Below, in pieces: positions 17,339 to 26,770 of a stretch of DNA of 64,000 bases. Below the pieces are notes generated by a model, which was not told where the DNA came from, did no database searches, and saw only the letters and a list, made by a program, of their open reading frames with translations. Every line of letters starts with the position of its first letter. The first letter of the stretch is position 1. Source of the DNA: Deltaproteobacteria bacterium (GTDB lineage: Bacteria; Myxococcota_A; Polyangia; Polyangiales; JADJMO01); contig JACPFM010000004.1 in assembly GCA_016182965.1 (NCBI GenBank), positions 32,794-96,793 of the forward strand. The letters are read 5' to 3'. Made by a program: the position numbers and the translations under genes.

Positions 17339-18913
17339 GTGAAGGTCCGTCTCGCGCTCCAGGTCGGGACGTCATCGCTCGCCAACACCGCGGCGGCCGC
17401 AACGACGATCGTGCCGGGCGCCGTCGCCGCCGCGTCGCTCGCCTTCGCGACGAAGCCCGGCTGGCTGCACCTCGCGGCCTCCGCGCTCGGCGCCTACTTC
17501 GCCGTGTACGGAGCGCTCCAGATCCGACACGCGGTGCGCACGCGCGCGAGCGACGCCGTGCTCGACGCGGAAGGGTTCGCCATCGAGGGCGGGCCGCACC
17601 AGGGCGTGCGCGTCCCTTGGTCCGACGTCGACCCGGCGCGCACGCACGCCGAGACGGTCGCGGAGAAGCGGCTCACCGTCGGGAAGATCGTGGGCGACGC
17701 GCTCTTCCTGGTGATGTCGGCCATCTTCACCAACGACCTCGAGCTCGCGCCCGAAGAGAAGGTGCCGATCCGCAAGCTGCACCTCGGCCTGCGCGACGGT
17801 CGCACGCTGCTGCTCGCCGAGGCGGAGCACCCGGCCGAGCAGGTCTCGGTCGACGCGCTCCTCGGGACGATTCGAGCGCGCACCGCGCCGGCATCGAACG
17901 CTCCGCCCGTCGCGCCTCCCGACGTGCTCGCGTGCGCGTCATGCCGCGCGCCGCTCCCGCCCGTCGACGCCGACGCGGCCGCTTGCCGGTACTGCGGAGC
18001 GTGGACGAGGATGCCCGACGAGGTTCGCGCGCGGCTGCGCGCCCACGTCGAGACCGCGCAGTCGCGGGCGAGCATCGGCCGGGCGATCGCGCACCTCCTC
18101 GAGCAGCCGGGCGCGCGCGCGGCGAGCACGACGCTGCTGCTCGTCGCGTTCGCGAGCCTCGCGCTGTGGGCCGCGGTGATCGCCGCGCTCGGGCTCTCGG
18201 GCTTCGACACCGTCGGCACGTTCGAGGTCGTGTGGATCCTCCTCGCCGGCCTCCTCGCGGTGGGCGCGCTGTTCGTGCTGGCGCGCACCGCGCTCGTCCG
18301 GCGCCGCGCGCTGCACCTCTTGTCGGCCGCGTTCGGCGCGCGCGCCCCGCGCGACGCGCGGAGCGGCTGGTCGTGCCGGCGCTGCGGCGGCCCCCTGCCC
18401 GCGACCGAGGGCCTCGTCGCGCGCTGCGGGTTCTGCGACGCCGAGAGTGTCCTCGGGATCGATCTCCGCTCGGACGTCGCGCCGACCCGCTCGCACGCGA
18501 GCGATCTGGAGGGCGTGCTCGCCGGCGCGCGCAAGGAGCGCCGCTCGTACCTCTGGCTCGCAGCCGGGGCGGTTCTCGTCGCGACGTTCGCCGGCGGGAT
18601 GGCATCGGTCACCATCGAGGATGCGCGCGAGCACGCGCGATGGAAGGCGGCCTGCGACGGCGACGAGGCGAGCGCGTGTCGCAAGCTCGCTCAACGGTTC
18701 GACTACGGCCACGGCGTCGCGAAGGACCAGGACGCCGCGTTCGTCCTCTATCGAAAGGCCTGCAAGCTCGGAGACGGCGAGGCCTGCGACTCGCTCGCGA
18801 GCTTCTACATCCTCGGGCTCGGGACCACGGTCGACATGGCCGCCGGCGATCGCGCGCGCGCCCGCGCGTGCAAGCTCGGCTACGCGAAGGCGTGCAAGCA
18901 GGAGCACGAGTAG
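17339..18913 (+). CDS. Membrane protein with zinc ribbons and C-terminal Sel1-like repeats
   Basis: The 524-residue protein combines several parts. An N-terminal hydrophobic pair lies at about residues 12-60. A PH-like segment (DAEGFAIEGGPHQGVRVPWSDV) follows. A first zinc ribbon (CASCRAPLPP...CRYCGAW) is at about 200-222 and two transmembrane helices at about 265-325. A second ribbon (CRRCGGPLPA...CGFCDAES) is near 345-370, another helix at 398-420, and two Sel1-type repeats (ACRKLAQRFDYGHGVAKDQ, ACDSLASFYILGLGT) lie at the end. Sel1 repeats mediate protein contacts. I know no family with this exact order. It probably acts as a membrane scaffold or sensor. The start is a GTG; no Shine-Dalgarno site is clear. 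Confidence 0.75.
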   Translation: MKVRLALQVGTSSLANTAAAATTIVPGAVAAASLAFATKPGWLHLAASALGAYFAVYGALQIRHAVRTRASDAVLDAEGFAIEGGPHQGVRVPWSDVDPARTHAETVAEKRLTVGKIVGDALFLVMSAIFTNDLELAPEEKVPIRKLHLGLRDGRTLLLAEAEHPAEQVSVDALLGTIRARTAPASNAPPVAPPDVLACASCRAPLPPVDADAAACRYCGAWTRMPDEVRARLRAHVETAQSRASIGRAIAHLLEQPGARAASTTLLLVAFASLALWAAVIAALGLSGFDTVGTFEVVWILLAGLLAVGALFVLARTALVRRRALHLLSAAFGARAPRDARSGWSCRRCGGPLPATEGLVARCGFCDAESVLGIDLRSDVAPTRSHASDLEGVLAGARKERRSYLWLAAGAVLVATFAGGMASVTIEDAREHARWKAACDGDEASACRKLAQRFDYGHGVAKDQDAAFVLYRKACKLGDGEACDSLASFYILGLGTTVDMAAGDRARARACKLGYAKACKQEHE

Positions 18914-19024
18914 CGCCTCGCGCGCTGCTGCACCGCGTCGCGATCAGTGAGGCCGCTGTCGCCCCCCCGCCTGAGCGTCACGCGAGGCTACCACCGAGAG
19001 CCACGCGCGCCGAGCGCGCGATGC

Positions 19025-19030
19025 TAGCCT
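19025..19030 (+). promoter_or_regulatory. -10-like TAGCCT, leaderless start
   Basis: TAGCCT ends 8 nt before the ATG at 19039 and there is no Shine-Dalgarno site between them. Confidence 0.4.
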
Positions 19031-19038
19031 CGCGCGCC

Positions 19039-20763
19039 ATGGCGAATCGGCTCGACGCCCTCCACCGCGGCTTCCGCACGCGCTACCTCGGCTTCGAAGA
19101 GCTGACCGCGCAGCTGCAGTCTTGGGCCGAGAACTTCCCCGAGCTCGTGCGCCTTCGCTCCATCGGCGAGAGCCTCGAGGGCCGCCCGTTGTGGCTCGTG
19201 ACCATCGGCCCGCAGCCCGATCGCATCCGCCCGAGCGCGTGGGTCGACGCGAACATGCACGCCACCGAGCTGTGCGGGTCGAGCGTGGCGCTCGCCATCG
19301 CCGAAGACGTGATCCGCCTGCACCTCGATCCGGACGCTCCGTGTCACGAGCTGCCGGAGGGCGTGCGCGCGCGGCTGCGCGACGTGCTCGTGCACGTGCT
19401 CCCGCGCATCTCGCCCGACGGCGCGGAGTCGGTGCTGACCACCGGCCGCTACTCGCGCAGCGCGCCGCGCGATCGCCGCCCCAACCGCGGTCACCCGCGG
19501 TGGCTCGGCGAAGACGTCGACGGAGACGGCCTCGCGCTGCTGCTGCGCAAGGTCGATCCCACCGGCGAGCTCGTCGAGTCGAGAGACGTGCCCGGGCTGA
19601 TGCTCCCGCGTCGCATCGACGACGAGGGGCCGTTCTACAAAGTGTGGCCGGAGGGCACGATCGAGAACTTCACGGGCGACGTCCCCGATCCGAGCTTCCT
19701 CGGCGACAACGACGTCGACCTGAACCGCAACTTCCCGTTCATGTGGGCCCCCGAGCCGCAGCAGGTCGGCGCCGGCCCGTTCGCCGCGAGCGAGCCGGAG
19801 TCGCGCGCAATCATCGAGCAGACCACGCGCTCGCCGGAGATCTTCGCGTGGATCGACTTCCACACCTTCGGCGGCGTGTTCATCCGCCCGCTCGGCCACG
19901 AGCCCGACAACAAGATGGATCGCGGCGATCTCGCGCTCTTCCGGCAGATCGCGCGGTGGGCCGAGGAGCTGACCGGCTACCCGACCGTCAGCGGCCACGA
20001 CGATTTCCTCTACGAGCCCGACAAACCCCTGCACGGCGATCTGAGCGACTTCGCCTACCACCAGCGCGGCGCGGTGTCGTACGTCGTCGAGCTGTGGGAT
20101 CTGTTCGCGCAGCTCGGGATCGAGCGGAAGAAGCCGTTCGTCGACCACTACTCGCACCTCACGCGCGAGGAGCTCGAGCGCCTCGGACGGTGGGACCGCG
20201 AGCACAACGCCTCACGGCTCGTGCGCCCCTGGCGGCCGGTGGACCACCCGCAGCTCGGCGCGGTGGAGGTCGGCGGCCTCGACACGCGCGTCGGCATCTC
20301 CAACCCGCCCTACGACCAGCTGCCCGAGGTCTGCCGCCGGCACGCCGCTCACGCGCTGCGCGTCATCGCGCTCGCACCCGCCGTGGTGCTCGAGAGCTGC
20401 GCGATCACCGAGGTCGGAGGCGGTCTGCGCCGCGTGGACGTCACCGTGGCCAACCACGGGTACCTGCCGACGTTCGTGCTGTCCTCCGCGAAGAAGCTCC
20501 CGTGGAACGAGCCGCTGCACGTCGACGTCACCTGCGAGGGATGCGCGCTGGTCACCCCGACCGAGGCGCATCGCGAGGTCGGTCACCTCGACGGCTGGGG
20601 GCGCGGCCTCTTCGACGACGAGGGCTCGATCTTCTTCCAGCGCTCGCGCGGCAGCACCGGTCGCAAGACCCTGCGCTGGATGGTCCGCGGTGAGGGCCGC
20701 TTCACGCTCCGCGTCGGCAGCTGTCGCACGGGCTTCCTCGAGCAGACGCTCGACATCCGCTGA
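19039..20763 (+). CDS. M14 zinc carboxypeptidase-like protein
   Basis: The 574-residue protein has the M14 zinc ligands HATE (His74, Glu77) in ANMHATELCG and the third ligand His in WIDFHTFGGV. VSYVVELWDLF supplies the expected catalytic Glu region, and DVDLNRNFPF matches the Asn-Arg substrate-binding motif of carboxypeptidases. The C-terminal 150 residues form an extra beta domain. No signal peptide is visible, so it may be cytoplasmic, unlike secreted relatives. The open frame reaches back to 16510, but the upstream part is a shadow of the dehydrogenase and ribbon genes; the ATG at 19039 is where the homologous protein begins. Confidence 0.85.
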   Translation: MANRLDALHRGFRTRYLGFEELTAQLQSWAENFPELVRLRSIGESLEGRPLWLVTIGPQPDRIRPSAWVDANMHATELCGSSVALAIAEDVIRLHLDPDAPCHELPEGVRARLRDVLVHVLPRISPDGAESVLTTGRYSRSAPRDRRPNRGHPRWLGEDVDGDGLALLLRKVDPTGELVESRDVPGLMLPRRIDDEGPFYKVWPEGTIENFTGDVPDPSFLGDNDVDLNRNFPFMWAPEPQQVGAGPFAASEPESRAIIEQTTRSPEIFAWIDFHTFGGVFIRPLGHEPDNKMDRGDLALFRQIARWAEELTGYPTVSGHDDFLYEPDKPLHGDLSDFAYHQRGAVSYVVELWDLFAQLGIERKKPFVDHYSHLTREELERLGRWDREHNASRLVRPWRPVDHPQLGAVEVGGLDTRVGISNPPYDQLPEVCRRHAAHALRVIALAPAVVLESCAITEVGGGLRRVDVTVANHGYLPTFVLSSAKKLPWNEPLHVDVTCEGCALVTPTEAHREVGHLDGWGRGLFDDEGSIFFQRSRGSTGRKTLRWMVRGEGRFTLRVGSCRTGFLEQTLDIR

Positions 20764-20780
20764 GCTGCATGGCGGCGCGC

Positions 20781-21368
20781 TCAGCGCACGACGAGCATGC
20801 CGTACGCGAGGTCCTTCGAGTACGCCTTGTCGACCGAGCACGTCGCCTTGATCTCGGCGGAGGAGACGGTCGCCGTCAGGCCGTCGCTCATGATCGAGTA
20901 GCTGGTGAGCTCGGTCGCCGCCTTCAGCGTGCAGGGCGCGCCGGTGAACGCGGCGTTCGCGTAGAACGTCGAGTCGCGAAGGACCACCGCCGCCGTCTTC
21001 GCGCCGGCCACCGCGCAGTCGGACGTGAAGTCGACGTCCTTCACCAGCCCGGCGGAGGAGTCGCCGGAGATCTGCGCAGGCGTCTTGTCGGCGAGGATCA
21101 TGAAGCCCTGCCACTTGTCGAACCGCTCGCCGACGATGAACTTCGAGCCGGCGAGCCCGCGCGAGGACCCGTCGCCGAGCCAGCCTCCGGGCCCGTTGGG
21201 GAGCATGAGCGTCTTCTCCACCTTCAGCTCGCCGGTGCAGTACTTGCCGAACGCGGAGAGATCGCCGGCGAACGGCCCGCCGTCCGACGACGAGGAGCAG
21301 GCGACCGCGAGCGGGGCGAGGACGAGGAAGATGGCGAGCCGGGCGAGCGGCGACGTCGCGGTGAACAT
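20781..21368 (-). CDS. Small lipoprotein of unknown function
   Basis: I do not recognise the family. The 195-residue product has a signal peptide with a lipobox (LAPLAVACSSSSDGG), so it should be anchored in a membrane after Cys24. The mature domain is beta-rich and carries Cys in KYCTGEL, SDCAV, APCTLK and ATCSVD, suggesting two disulfides. Recognisable blocks include GGWLGDGSSRGLAGSKFIVGE. It converges on the M14 peptidase gene with a gap of 17 bp, and its 5' side faces the GTPase gene 127 bp away. A role in the envelope is likely but unproven. Confidence 0.7.
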   Translation of the reverse strand: MFTATSPLARLAIFLVLAPLAVACSSSSDGGPFAGDLSAFGKYCTGELKVEKTLMLPNGPGGWLGDGSSRGLAGSKFIVGERFDKWQGFMILADKTPAQISGDSSAGLVKDVDFTSDCAVAGAKTAAVVLRDSTFYANAAFTGAPCTLKAATELTSYSIMSDGLTATVSSAEIKATCSVDKAYSKDLAYGMLVVR

Positions 21369-21495
21369 CGGGTTGGCCCGAGATCACCACCCCCGCGCCC
21401 CGATCGCAGCAGAAATCCCGCTTCACGCGAGGTTCGCCCCCGTCGGCCCACGGCCGCCGGCTGACCATCGGCGGCCCCGGTGGTAAGCCCGCCCC

Positions 21496-22533
21496 ATGCA
21501 CGTAGGCATCTGCGGGTTCGCGGGATCGGGCAAGACGACGGTGTTCACGGCGCTCGCACCAGGCGGCAAGGCCGAGCGCGAGGTGTCGTTCGGCAACATC
21601 AAGGTCCCCGACGATCGCGTCGACTTCCTCGCGTCGGTGTTCAAGCCGAAGAAGGTCCGCTACGCCGAGATCACCTTCGTCGACGTCGCCGGCAGCAGCG
21701 GCGGCAAGGCGGGCGGCGCGTTCACGCCGGCCGTCCTCCAGGGGATGAAGAACGCCGACGTGCTCGTGCACGTGGTGCGCGGCTTCGAGAACCCGTCGCT
21801 CACCTCGCCGCCGGATCCGGAGCGCGATGAGCGCCTGTTCAACGACGAGCTGCTCCTGCACGACCTCGGCACCGTCGAGAAGCGCGTCGACCGCATGAAG
21901 CGCGAGCAGAAGAAGGGCGCGGAGCTCGACGCGATGACGCGCTGCCTGTCGCACCTCGAGGGCGGCGCGCCGCTGCGCACGCTCGATCTCTCCGACGAGG
22001 ACGTCGCGGCGCTCGGCCCCGGGATCCAGCTGCTCTCGATGACGCCGCTGATCACGCTCTACAACTTGTCGGAGGCCGCGTGGGCCGATCCTGCGTCCGC
22101 GAAGCTGCGCGAGACGCGCCGCGAGAAGAACGCGTCGTGGCTGGCGATCTGCGGGGCGATCGAGGCGGAGATCGCTGCGCTGCCGATCGAGGAGCAGAAG
22201 GACTTCCTCGACGGCCTCGGCCTCGGCGAGCCCGCGCGCAACGTCTTCGTGCGCGAGGCCTACGCGCTCCTCGACTACATCTCGTTCCTGACCGCCGGCG
22301 CCGACGAGTGCCGCGCGTGGCCGATCCGAAGGGGGGCCTCGGCGCGCAAGGCGGCGGGGAAGATCCACAGCGACATCGAGCGCGGCTTCATCCGCGCCGA
22401 GATCTACCGCCCCGACGAGCTGAAGGCCTTCGGCAGCGAGGCCGCGTTGAAGACGGCCGGGAAGATCCGCGCCGAGGGCAAGGACTACGTGATGCAGGAC
22501 GGAGACGTGGTGAACTTCCGGTTCAACGTCTGA
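21496..22533 (+). CDS. YchF/Obg-family GTPase-like protein
   Basis: The 345-residue protein has the P-loop GFAGSGKTT at residues 7-15, a switch region with DVAGSSGGKAG where canonical Obg proteins read DxxG, and a coiled middle (RVDRMKREQKKGAELDAM) as in the YchF subfamily. It ends with a TGS-like domain (DELKAFGSEAALKTAGKIRAEGKDYVMQDGDVVNF). YchF prefers ATP and touches ribosomes and the stress response. This protein is divergent from the canonical YchF of other bacteria: its NKxD-type base motif is not evident and LYNLSE stands in its place. It may therefore be a paralogue. TAAGCC lies 6 nt before the ATG. Confidence 0.8.
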   Translation: MHVGICGFAGSGKTTVFTALAPGGKAEREVSFGNIKVPDDRVDFLASVFKPKKVRYAEITFVDVAGSSGGKAGGAFTPAVLQGMKNADVLVHVVRGFENPSLTSPPDPERDERLFNDELLLHDLGTVEKRVDRMKREQKKGAELDAMTRCLSHLEGGAPLRTLDLSDEDVAALGPGIQLLSMTPLITLYNLSEAAWADPASAKLRETRREKNASWLAICGAIEAEIAALPIEEQKDFLDGLGLGEPARNVFVREAYALLDYISFLTAGADECRAWPIRRGASARKAAGKIHSDIERGFIRAEIYRPDELKAFGSEAALKTAGKIRAEGKDYVMQDGDVVNFRFNV

Positions 22534-22548
22534 GCCGCCGCGCCCGCC

Positions 22549-23916
22549 TCACGCCGTGCGGCACGGCCTGCTGCTCTCCGGCGGGCCGCGACCACCGGTC
22601 AGGTGCGGCGGTCCTTGGGACCGTCCTTGCCCCCGACGACGACGGTGCGGAGGAACTCGGCGGGCAAGAGGCCCTGTCGCTCCGCGATCTGGCGCACCAG
22701 CGCCGTGAGCTCTCGGATCGGCACCGGCTTGCTGTGCATCTCCTCGACCCCGAGCAGGCGGAAGCGGCAGGCGACGCTCTCGTCGAGCGACGCGCTGACG
22801 ACGATGACCTGCGAGCTCGCCCGACCCCGCGGCGTGCACGTCGACGGACGTGCCCTCGAGGCCGCGCCGAACGCAGGTCTCCGCGATCTTCTGGAAGACC
22901 GGATCGTCGTCGACGATCAGCACCGACGCGACGCCGGTGTCCGCCTCCGGCCGGGGCTCGCTCCCGGGCGGCGGCTCGAAGGCGATCAGCTTCGCGCCGG
23001 CGGCCTCGAGCTCCGCGGCGAACGCGCGCACGCTCTCGTGGCGACCGTCGGGCGACTTCGCGAGCGCGCGGGCGAACACGGCGTCGAACGGCGCGAGCGC
23101 GGCGTCGAAGCTCGACGGAGCGGGAGACGGCGCCGACGCGTGCTTGGCGATCATCGCCTCGACGCTGCGCTCCTCGAACGGTAGGCGCCCGGTCAAGAGC
23201 TCGAACGCCATGCACGCGAGCGCATAGACGTCGGTCCGCGCGGTGACGAACTCCCCCGAGGGGCGGAGGAGCGCCTGCTCGGGCGCCATGTACGCCGGCG
23301 TGCCCGCGACGACCTTCTCGCGAGACCTGATCTGCAGCGCGCGCTGGGTGCTCGCGAGGCCGAAGTCGACGAGGACGGGCCGGCCCGTGCTCGCCTCGAT
23401 GACGACGTTCTCGGGCTTGACGTCTCGATGGACGAGCCCGACGGCGTGCACGGCCGACAGGCCCTCGGCGATCTGGCGGACGAGCGTGAGCGCGCGGTGC
23501 AGCGGCACACGGACCCCTTGCGCGGCGTGCGCCTCGACCAACCGTTGGAGGTTGTCGCCGCGCACGAGCTCCATGGAGAAGTACAGCGTGTCGTCGTGCT
23601 CGCCGAGCGCGTAGATCTCGGCGACGTGGGCGTTCCTCACCTTCGCGAGCGCGCGGGCCTCCGACAGGAACCGCTGCATGCCCCCCAGGCTGCCGAGCTG
23701 CTCTTTTGCGAGCAGCTTCAGCGCGACGTGACGCTCGAGCGCGACATCGTGCGCTCTGTAGACGACGCCCATGCCGCCTCGACCGATCTGCTTCTCGATC
23801 CGGTACCGCCCCTCGACCATGAGCTGGGCAGGACGGTGGTCGAGCGGGGCGCCGCAGTTCGCGCAGTTCTGCGCGCGCTCGAGGCAAACGAACGAGCACG
23901 CCTCGCAGGGTCGCAC
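22549..23916 (-). CDS. Ser/Thr protein kinase with N-terminal zinc ribbon and a damaged C-terminal receiver
   Basis: From a GTG at 23916 the protein starts with a zinc ribbon (Cys4, Cys7, Cys18, Cys21). A full Hanks-type kinase follows: GRGGMGVVYRA, the ATP-anchoring Lys67, HRDVKPENVV, DFGLAS and GTPAYMAPEQ. After the kinase there is a receiver start (VLIVDDDPVFQKIAE), but about 35-40 residues including the phosphoacceptor Asp are missing. The receiver tail (QVIVVSASLDES...HSKPVPIRELTALV) appears only in another frame, ending at 22599. As sequenced, translation leaves the domain at about 22815 and ends in an Arg/Pro-rich tail. The kinase itself looks intact. The start faces the hybrid kinase start about 37 bp away. 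TACCCT lies 7 nt before the GTG. Confidence 0.8.
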   Translation of the reverse strand: MRPCEACSFVCLERAQNCANCGAPLDHRPAQLMVEGRYRIEKQIGRGGMGVVYRAHDVALERHVALKLLAKEQLGSLGGMQRFLSEARALAKVRNAHVAEIYALGEHDDTLYFSMELVRGDNLQRLVEAHAAQGVRVPLHRALTLVRQIAEGLSAVHAVGLVHRDVKPENVVIEASTGRPVLVDFGLASTQRALQIRSREKVVAGTPAYMAPEQALLRPSGEFVTARTDVYALACMAFELLTGRLPFEERSVEAMIAKHASAPSPAPSSFDAALAPFDAVFARALAKSPDGRHESVRAFAAELEAAGAKLIAFEPPPGSEPRPEADTGVASVLIVDDDPVFQKIAETCVRRGLEGTSVDVHAAGSGELAGHRRQRVARRERRLPLPPARGRGDAQQAGADPRAHGAGAPDRGATGPLARRVPPHRRRRGQGRSQGPPHLTGGRGPPESSRPCRTA

Positions 23917-23953
23917 CTGCGGAGGGTAACACGCGCGTGGACTACACCCAGAT

Positions 23954-26662
23954 GTGCACCCTATGTTTCCGACGATGCCGATCCGTGGTGGGGACGTGAG
24001 GGCGTCCCATCCGACCACGCTCCCGCTCGCCGCGATCCTGCAGGCGGCGCCGGATGCGCTCCTCGTCGTGGACGAGATGGGGACGATCGTGTTCGCGAAC
24101 GACGCCGCGGCCGAGCTGTTCGGCGCTGAGCTCGTCGGCAGGCCCATCGACGCGCTGGTCCCCGATGAGATCCGCCCCGATCACGTGCGCCATCGCTCCT
24201 CGTTCGGCGACAACCCCGCCCGGCGCGCGATGGGACGGGGCCGTGTGCTCACGGCGCGACGCGGCGACGGCACGACGTTCCCGGTCGATGTGGGCCTCGC
24301 CCCGGTCCCCGGCTCCGATGGGCTCGTCACGTGCGTCGTCCGCGATCTCACCGATCGCGATCGCGCCGAGCACCTCGCTCGCGTGCAGCAGGTCGCGCTC
24401 GAGTCCGCAGCCAACGCGATCGTAATCACCGATCGCGACGGCCGTATCCGCTGGATCAACCCGGCGTTCACGGCGATGACGGGATGGGCCTCCGACGAGG
24501 TGATCGGCCGCAACACGAGCTTCTTGAAATCGGGCCAGCACGACGACGCGTTCTACAGCGAGCTCTGGACGACGATCACGGCGGGCGAGGTCTGGCACGG
24601 AGAGCTCACCAATCGGCGCAAGGACGGATCGCTCTACATCGAGGAGCAGACGATCGCGCCCGTGCGCGCAAGGACCGGCGAGATCACCCACTTCATCGCG
24701 GTCAAGCAGGACGTGACCGAGCGACGCCGCGTGGCGGCCGCACTCCTCGAGGCGAAGGAGGCGGCGGAGGCGGCCGCGCGCGCGAAGACCGAGTTCCTCG
24801 CCAACACGAGCCACGAGCTGCGCACGCCGCTCAACGCGGTCATCGGCCTCTCGGAGCTCCTCCTCGACTCCGACCTGACGGCGCGTCAGCGCTCGATGCT
24901 CGAGACGGTGCACGAGAGCGGCGAGGCGCTGCTCGCGCTGATCAACGATCTGCTCGATCTCTCGAAGCTGGAGGCCGGGCGTCTCGAGCTCGATCTGCAC
25001 CCGGTCGAGGTCGAGCCGCTGTTCGCCGCCGCGATCGCGCAGGTCGCTCCGCGGGCGTCGGCCAAGGGCCTCGAGCTCTTGTGGACGCTCGATCGGGGCC
25101 TGCCCGCGTGGGTCATGGCCGACGGCCTGCGCGTCACGCAGATCGTCCTCAACATCGTGGGAAACGCGGTCAAGTTCACCGAGCGCGGCGAGGTCATCGT
25201 GCGGGTGTCGCGCGCCGACCCCGGCTCGCCGCTCGTCGTCGGCGCGCCGGTGCGGCTGCGCGTGTCGGTGCGCGACACCGGCATCGGCATCCCGGAGGCC
25301 GTGCGACACCTGTTGTTCCGCTCCTTCCGGCAGCTGGACGCCTCGTCCACACGGCGCTTCGGCGGCAGCGGCCTGGGGCTCTCGATCAGCAAGACGCTCA
25401 CCGAGCAGATGGGCGGCTCGATCACCGTGAGCAGCGAGGGCGTGCCGGGCCGCGGCTCGTGCTTCGACATCGAGCTCGACCTCGCCATCGCGTCGCCGCT
25501 CGGCGTCGCGCTCCCCGTGGAGCCGCGCCTTCACGGGGTGCGCGCCGCCATCGCCGCGGAGCACGCCGGACTGGCCGACGCGTTGCGGTCGCTCCTCGAG
25601 GGCATGGGCGTCGAGGCGTCCGTGCTCGACCCCGACACCGATCTCGAACGGGTCGAGGCCGACGTCGTGATCGTCGACGAGGCGTTGGCGCGCGCGTTGC
25701 CCCGCGCTGGCTGCGTCGTCTTGGCGCGCATGGGCTCGAAGCTGCTCGACGCCTTCGAGGCGGCGCCGCAGCTCAGCGTGATCACCAAGCCGGTGCGCCC
25801 GCGCGTGCTTCGCGACGTGCTGCTGCGAGCCGTTCGATCGCGTACCTCCTCCGGTCCCCCTCCGCGTCCGACCCTCGCGCCGCGCCCCTTGCCGTCGGTC
25901 GCGGTGCTGGTCGCGGAGGACAGCATCCCGAATCAGAAGGTGATCACCGCGCAGCTCGCGCGCCTCGGCGTGAACGCGGACGTCGTCGGCGACGGCCGCG
26001 CCGCCCTCGCGGCGATCGCGACCGGCCGGTACGATCTCGCGCTGGTCGACGTGAACATGCCGGGGCTCGACGGGCTCGAGGTCGCGCGCGCGGTGCGGGC
26101 GCTCGACGGCGCGGCCGCCTCGACGGTGCTCGTGGCCCTCACCGCCGGCGCCATGACCGGCGACCGCGAACGCTGCCTCGCGGCCGGCATGGACGAATAC
26201 GTGAGCAAGCCCGTGCGCCTCCCCGAGCTCGAGGCGACCATCCGCCGCCTCTGTACCGACTCGGGCAGGCGCCTGCGCGTCGCCGCGGCGGCGCTCGAGG
26301 GCGGCGACGACGACGTCGATCGCTCGATCGTCGCCGAGCTCCGCCGCGATCTCGAGAGCGACGCCGCGTTCGACGACCTGGTGACCACCTTCCTCGACAG
26401 CGCCCGATCACTGCTCGATCGCGCGACGGAGGCGCACCATCGCGGCGATCTGCGCGGCGTGCACCTGGCTGCGCACACGCTCAAGGGCAGCGCGCAGTCC
26501 TGCGGCGCGCCGGCGCTCGCGCGCGTCGCCGACGAGATCGAGCGACAAGCGGCCGCGCGTCGGCCGGAGCTCGTCGGCGCAGGGCTGAGAGAGGCGCGCG
26601 CCGCCTTCGAGCGATACCGGACGACGCTCGCGCGACCGGACGGCGGCCTCGGTCGGCGCTGA
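23954..26662 (+). CDS. Hybrid sensor histidine kinase (PAS-PAS-HisKA-HATPase-pseudoREC-REC-Hpt)
   Basis: The 902-residue protein has two PAS domains (about 25-130 and 145-260), then HisKA with the phospho-His287 in NTSHELRTPL. A HATPase domain follows (NIVGNAVKFT, DTGIGIP, GSGLGLSISKTL). Next comes a degenerate receiver at about 525-625 that has KPVRP but no acceptor Asp, then an intact receiver with Asp699 in ALVDVNMPGLDG and Lys752. It ends in an Hpt domain with His841 in AAHTLKGSAQ. This gives a full internal phosphorelay (H-D-H) that must pass phosphate to an unlinked regulator, since none is adjacent. No transmembrane segment is visible, so it senses an internal signal. Starts at GTG 23954 or ATG 23963 are both possible. 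Confidence 0.93.
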   Translation: MHPMFPTMPIRGGDVRASHPTTLPLAAILQAAPDALLVVDEMGTIVFANDAAAELFGAELVGRPIDALVPDEIRPDHVRHRSSFGDNPARRAMGRGRVLTARRGDGTTFPVDVGLAPVPGSDGLVTCVVRDLTDRDRAEHLARVQQVALESAANAIVITDRDGRIRWINPAFTAMTGWASDEVIGRNTSFLKSGQHDDAFYSELWTTITAGEVWHGELTNRRKDGSLYIEEQTIAPVRARTGEITHFIAVKQDVTERRRVAAALLEAKEAAEAAARAKTEFLANTSHELRTPLNAVIGLSELLLDSDLTARQRSMLETVHESGEALLALINDLLDLSKLEAGRLELDLHPVEVEPLFAAAIAQVAPRASAKGLELLWTLDRGLPAWVMADGLRVTQIVLNIVGNAVKFTERGEVIVRVSRADPGSPLVVGAPVRLRVSVRDTGIGIPEAVRHLLFRSFRQLDASSTRRFGGSGLGLSISKTLTEQMGGSITVSSEGVPGRGSCFDIELDLAIASPLGVALPVEPRLHGVRAAIAAEHAGLADALRSLLEGMGVEASVLDPDTDLERVEADVVIVDEALARALPRAGCVVLARMGSKLLDAFEAAPQLSVITKPVRPRVLRDVLLRAVRSRTSSGPPPRPTLAPRPLPSVAVLVAEDSIPNQKVITAQLARLGVNADVVGDGRAALAAIATGRYDLALVDVNMPGLDGLEVARAVRALDGAAASTVLVALTAGAMTGDRERCLAAGMDEYVSKPVRLPELEATIRRLCTDSGRRLRVAAAALEGGDDDVDRSIVAELRRDLESDAAFDDLVTTFLDSARSLLDRATEAHHRGDLRGVHLAAHTLKGSAQSCGAPALARVADEIERQAAARRPELVGAGLREARAAFERYRTTLARPDGGLGRR

Positions 26663-26770
26663 CGCGGCTCGAGCTCGCGCGCGGATCACCGATCGATGTC
26701 GAGGGTGGCACAGCGGCTATCATCCCGACGACGGCCGGGTGCGACGCCCGGCTCGGAGCAGGAGAACGTC

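Noticed and set aside
16510..19038. Long extension of the M14 peptidase frame (over 800 codons upstream)
   Set aside because: It overlaps two well-supported genes in other frames and is Arg/Ala/Gly-rich. Only the part after the ATG at 19039 is coding.
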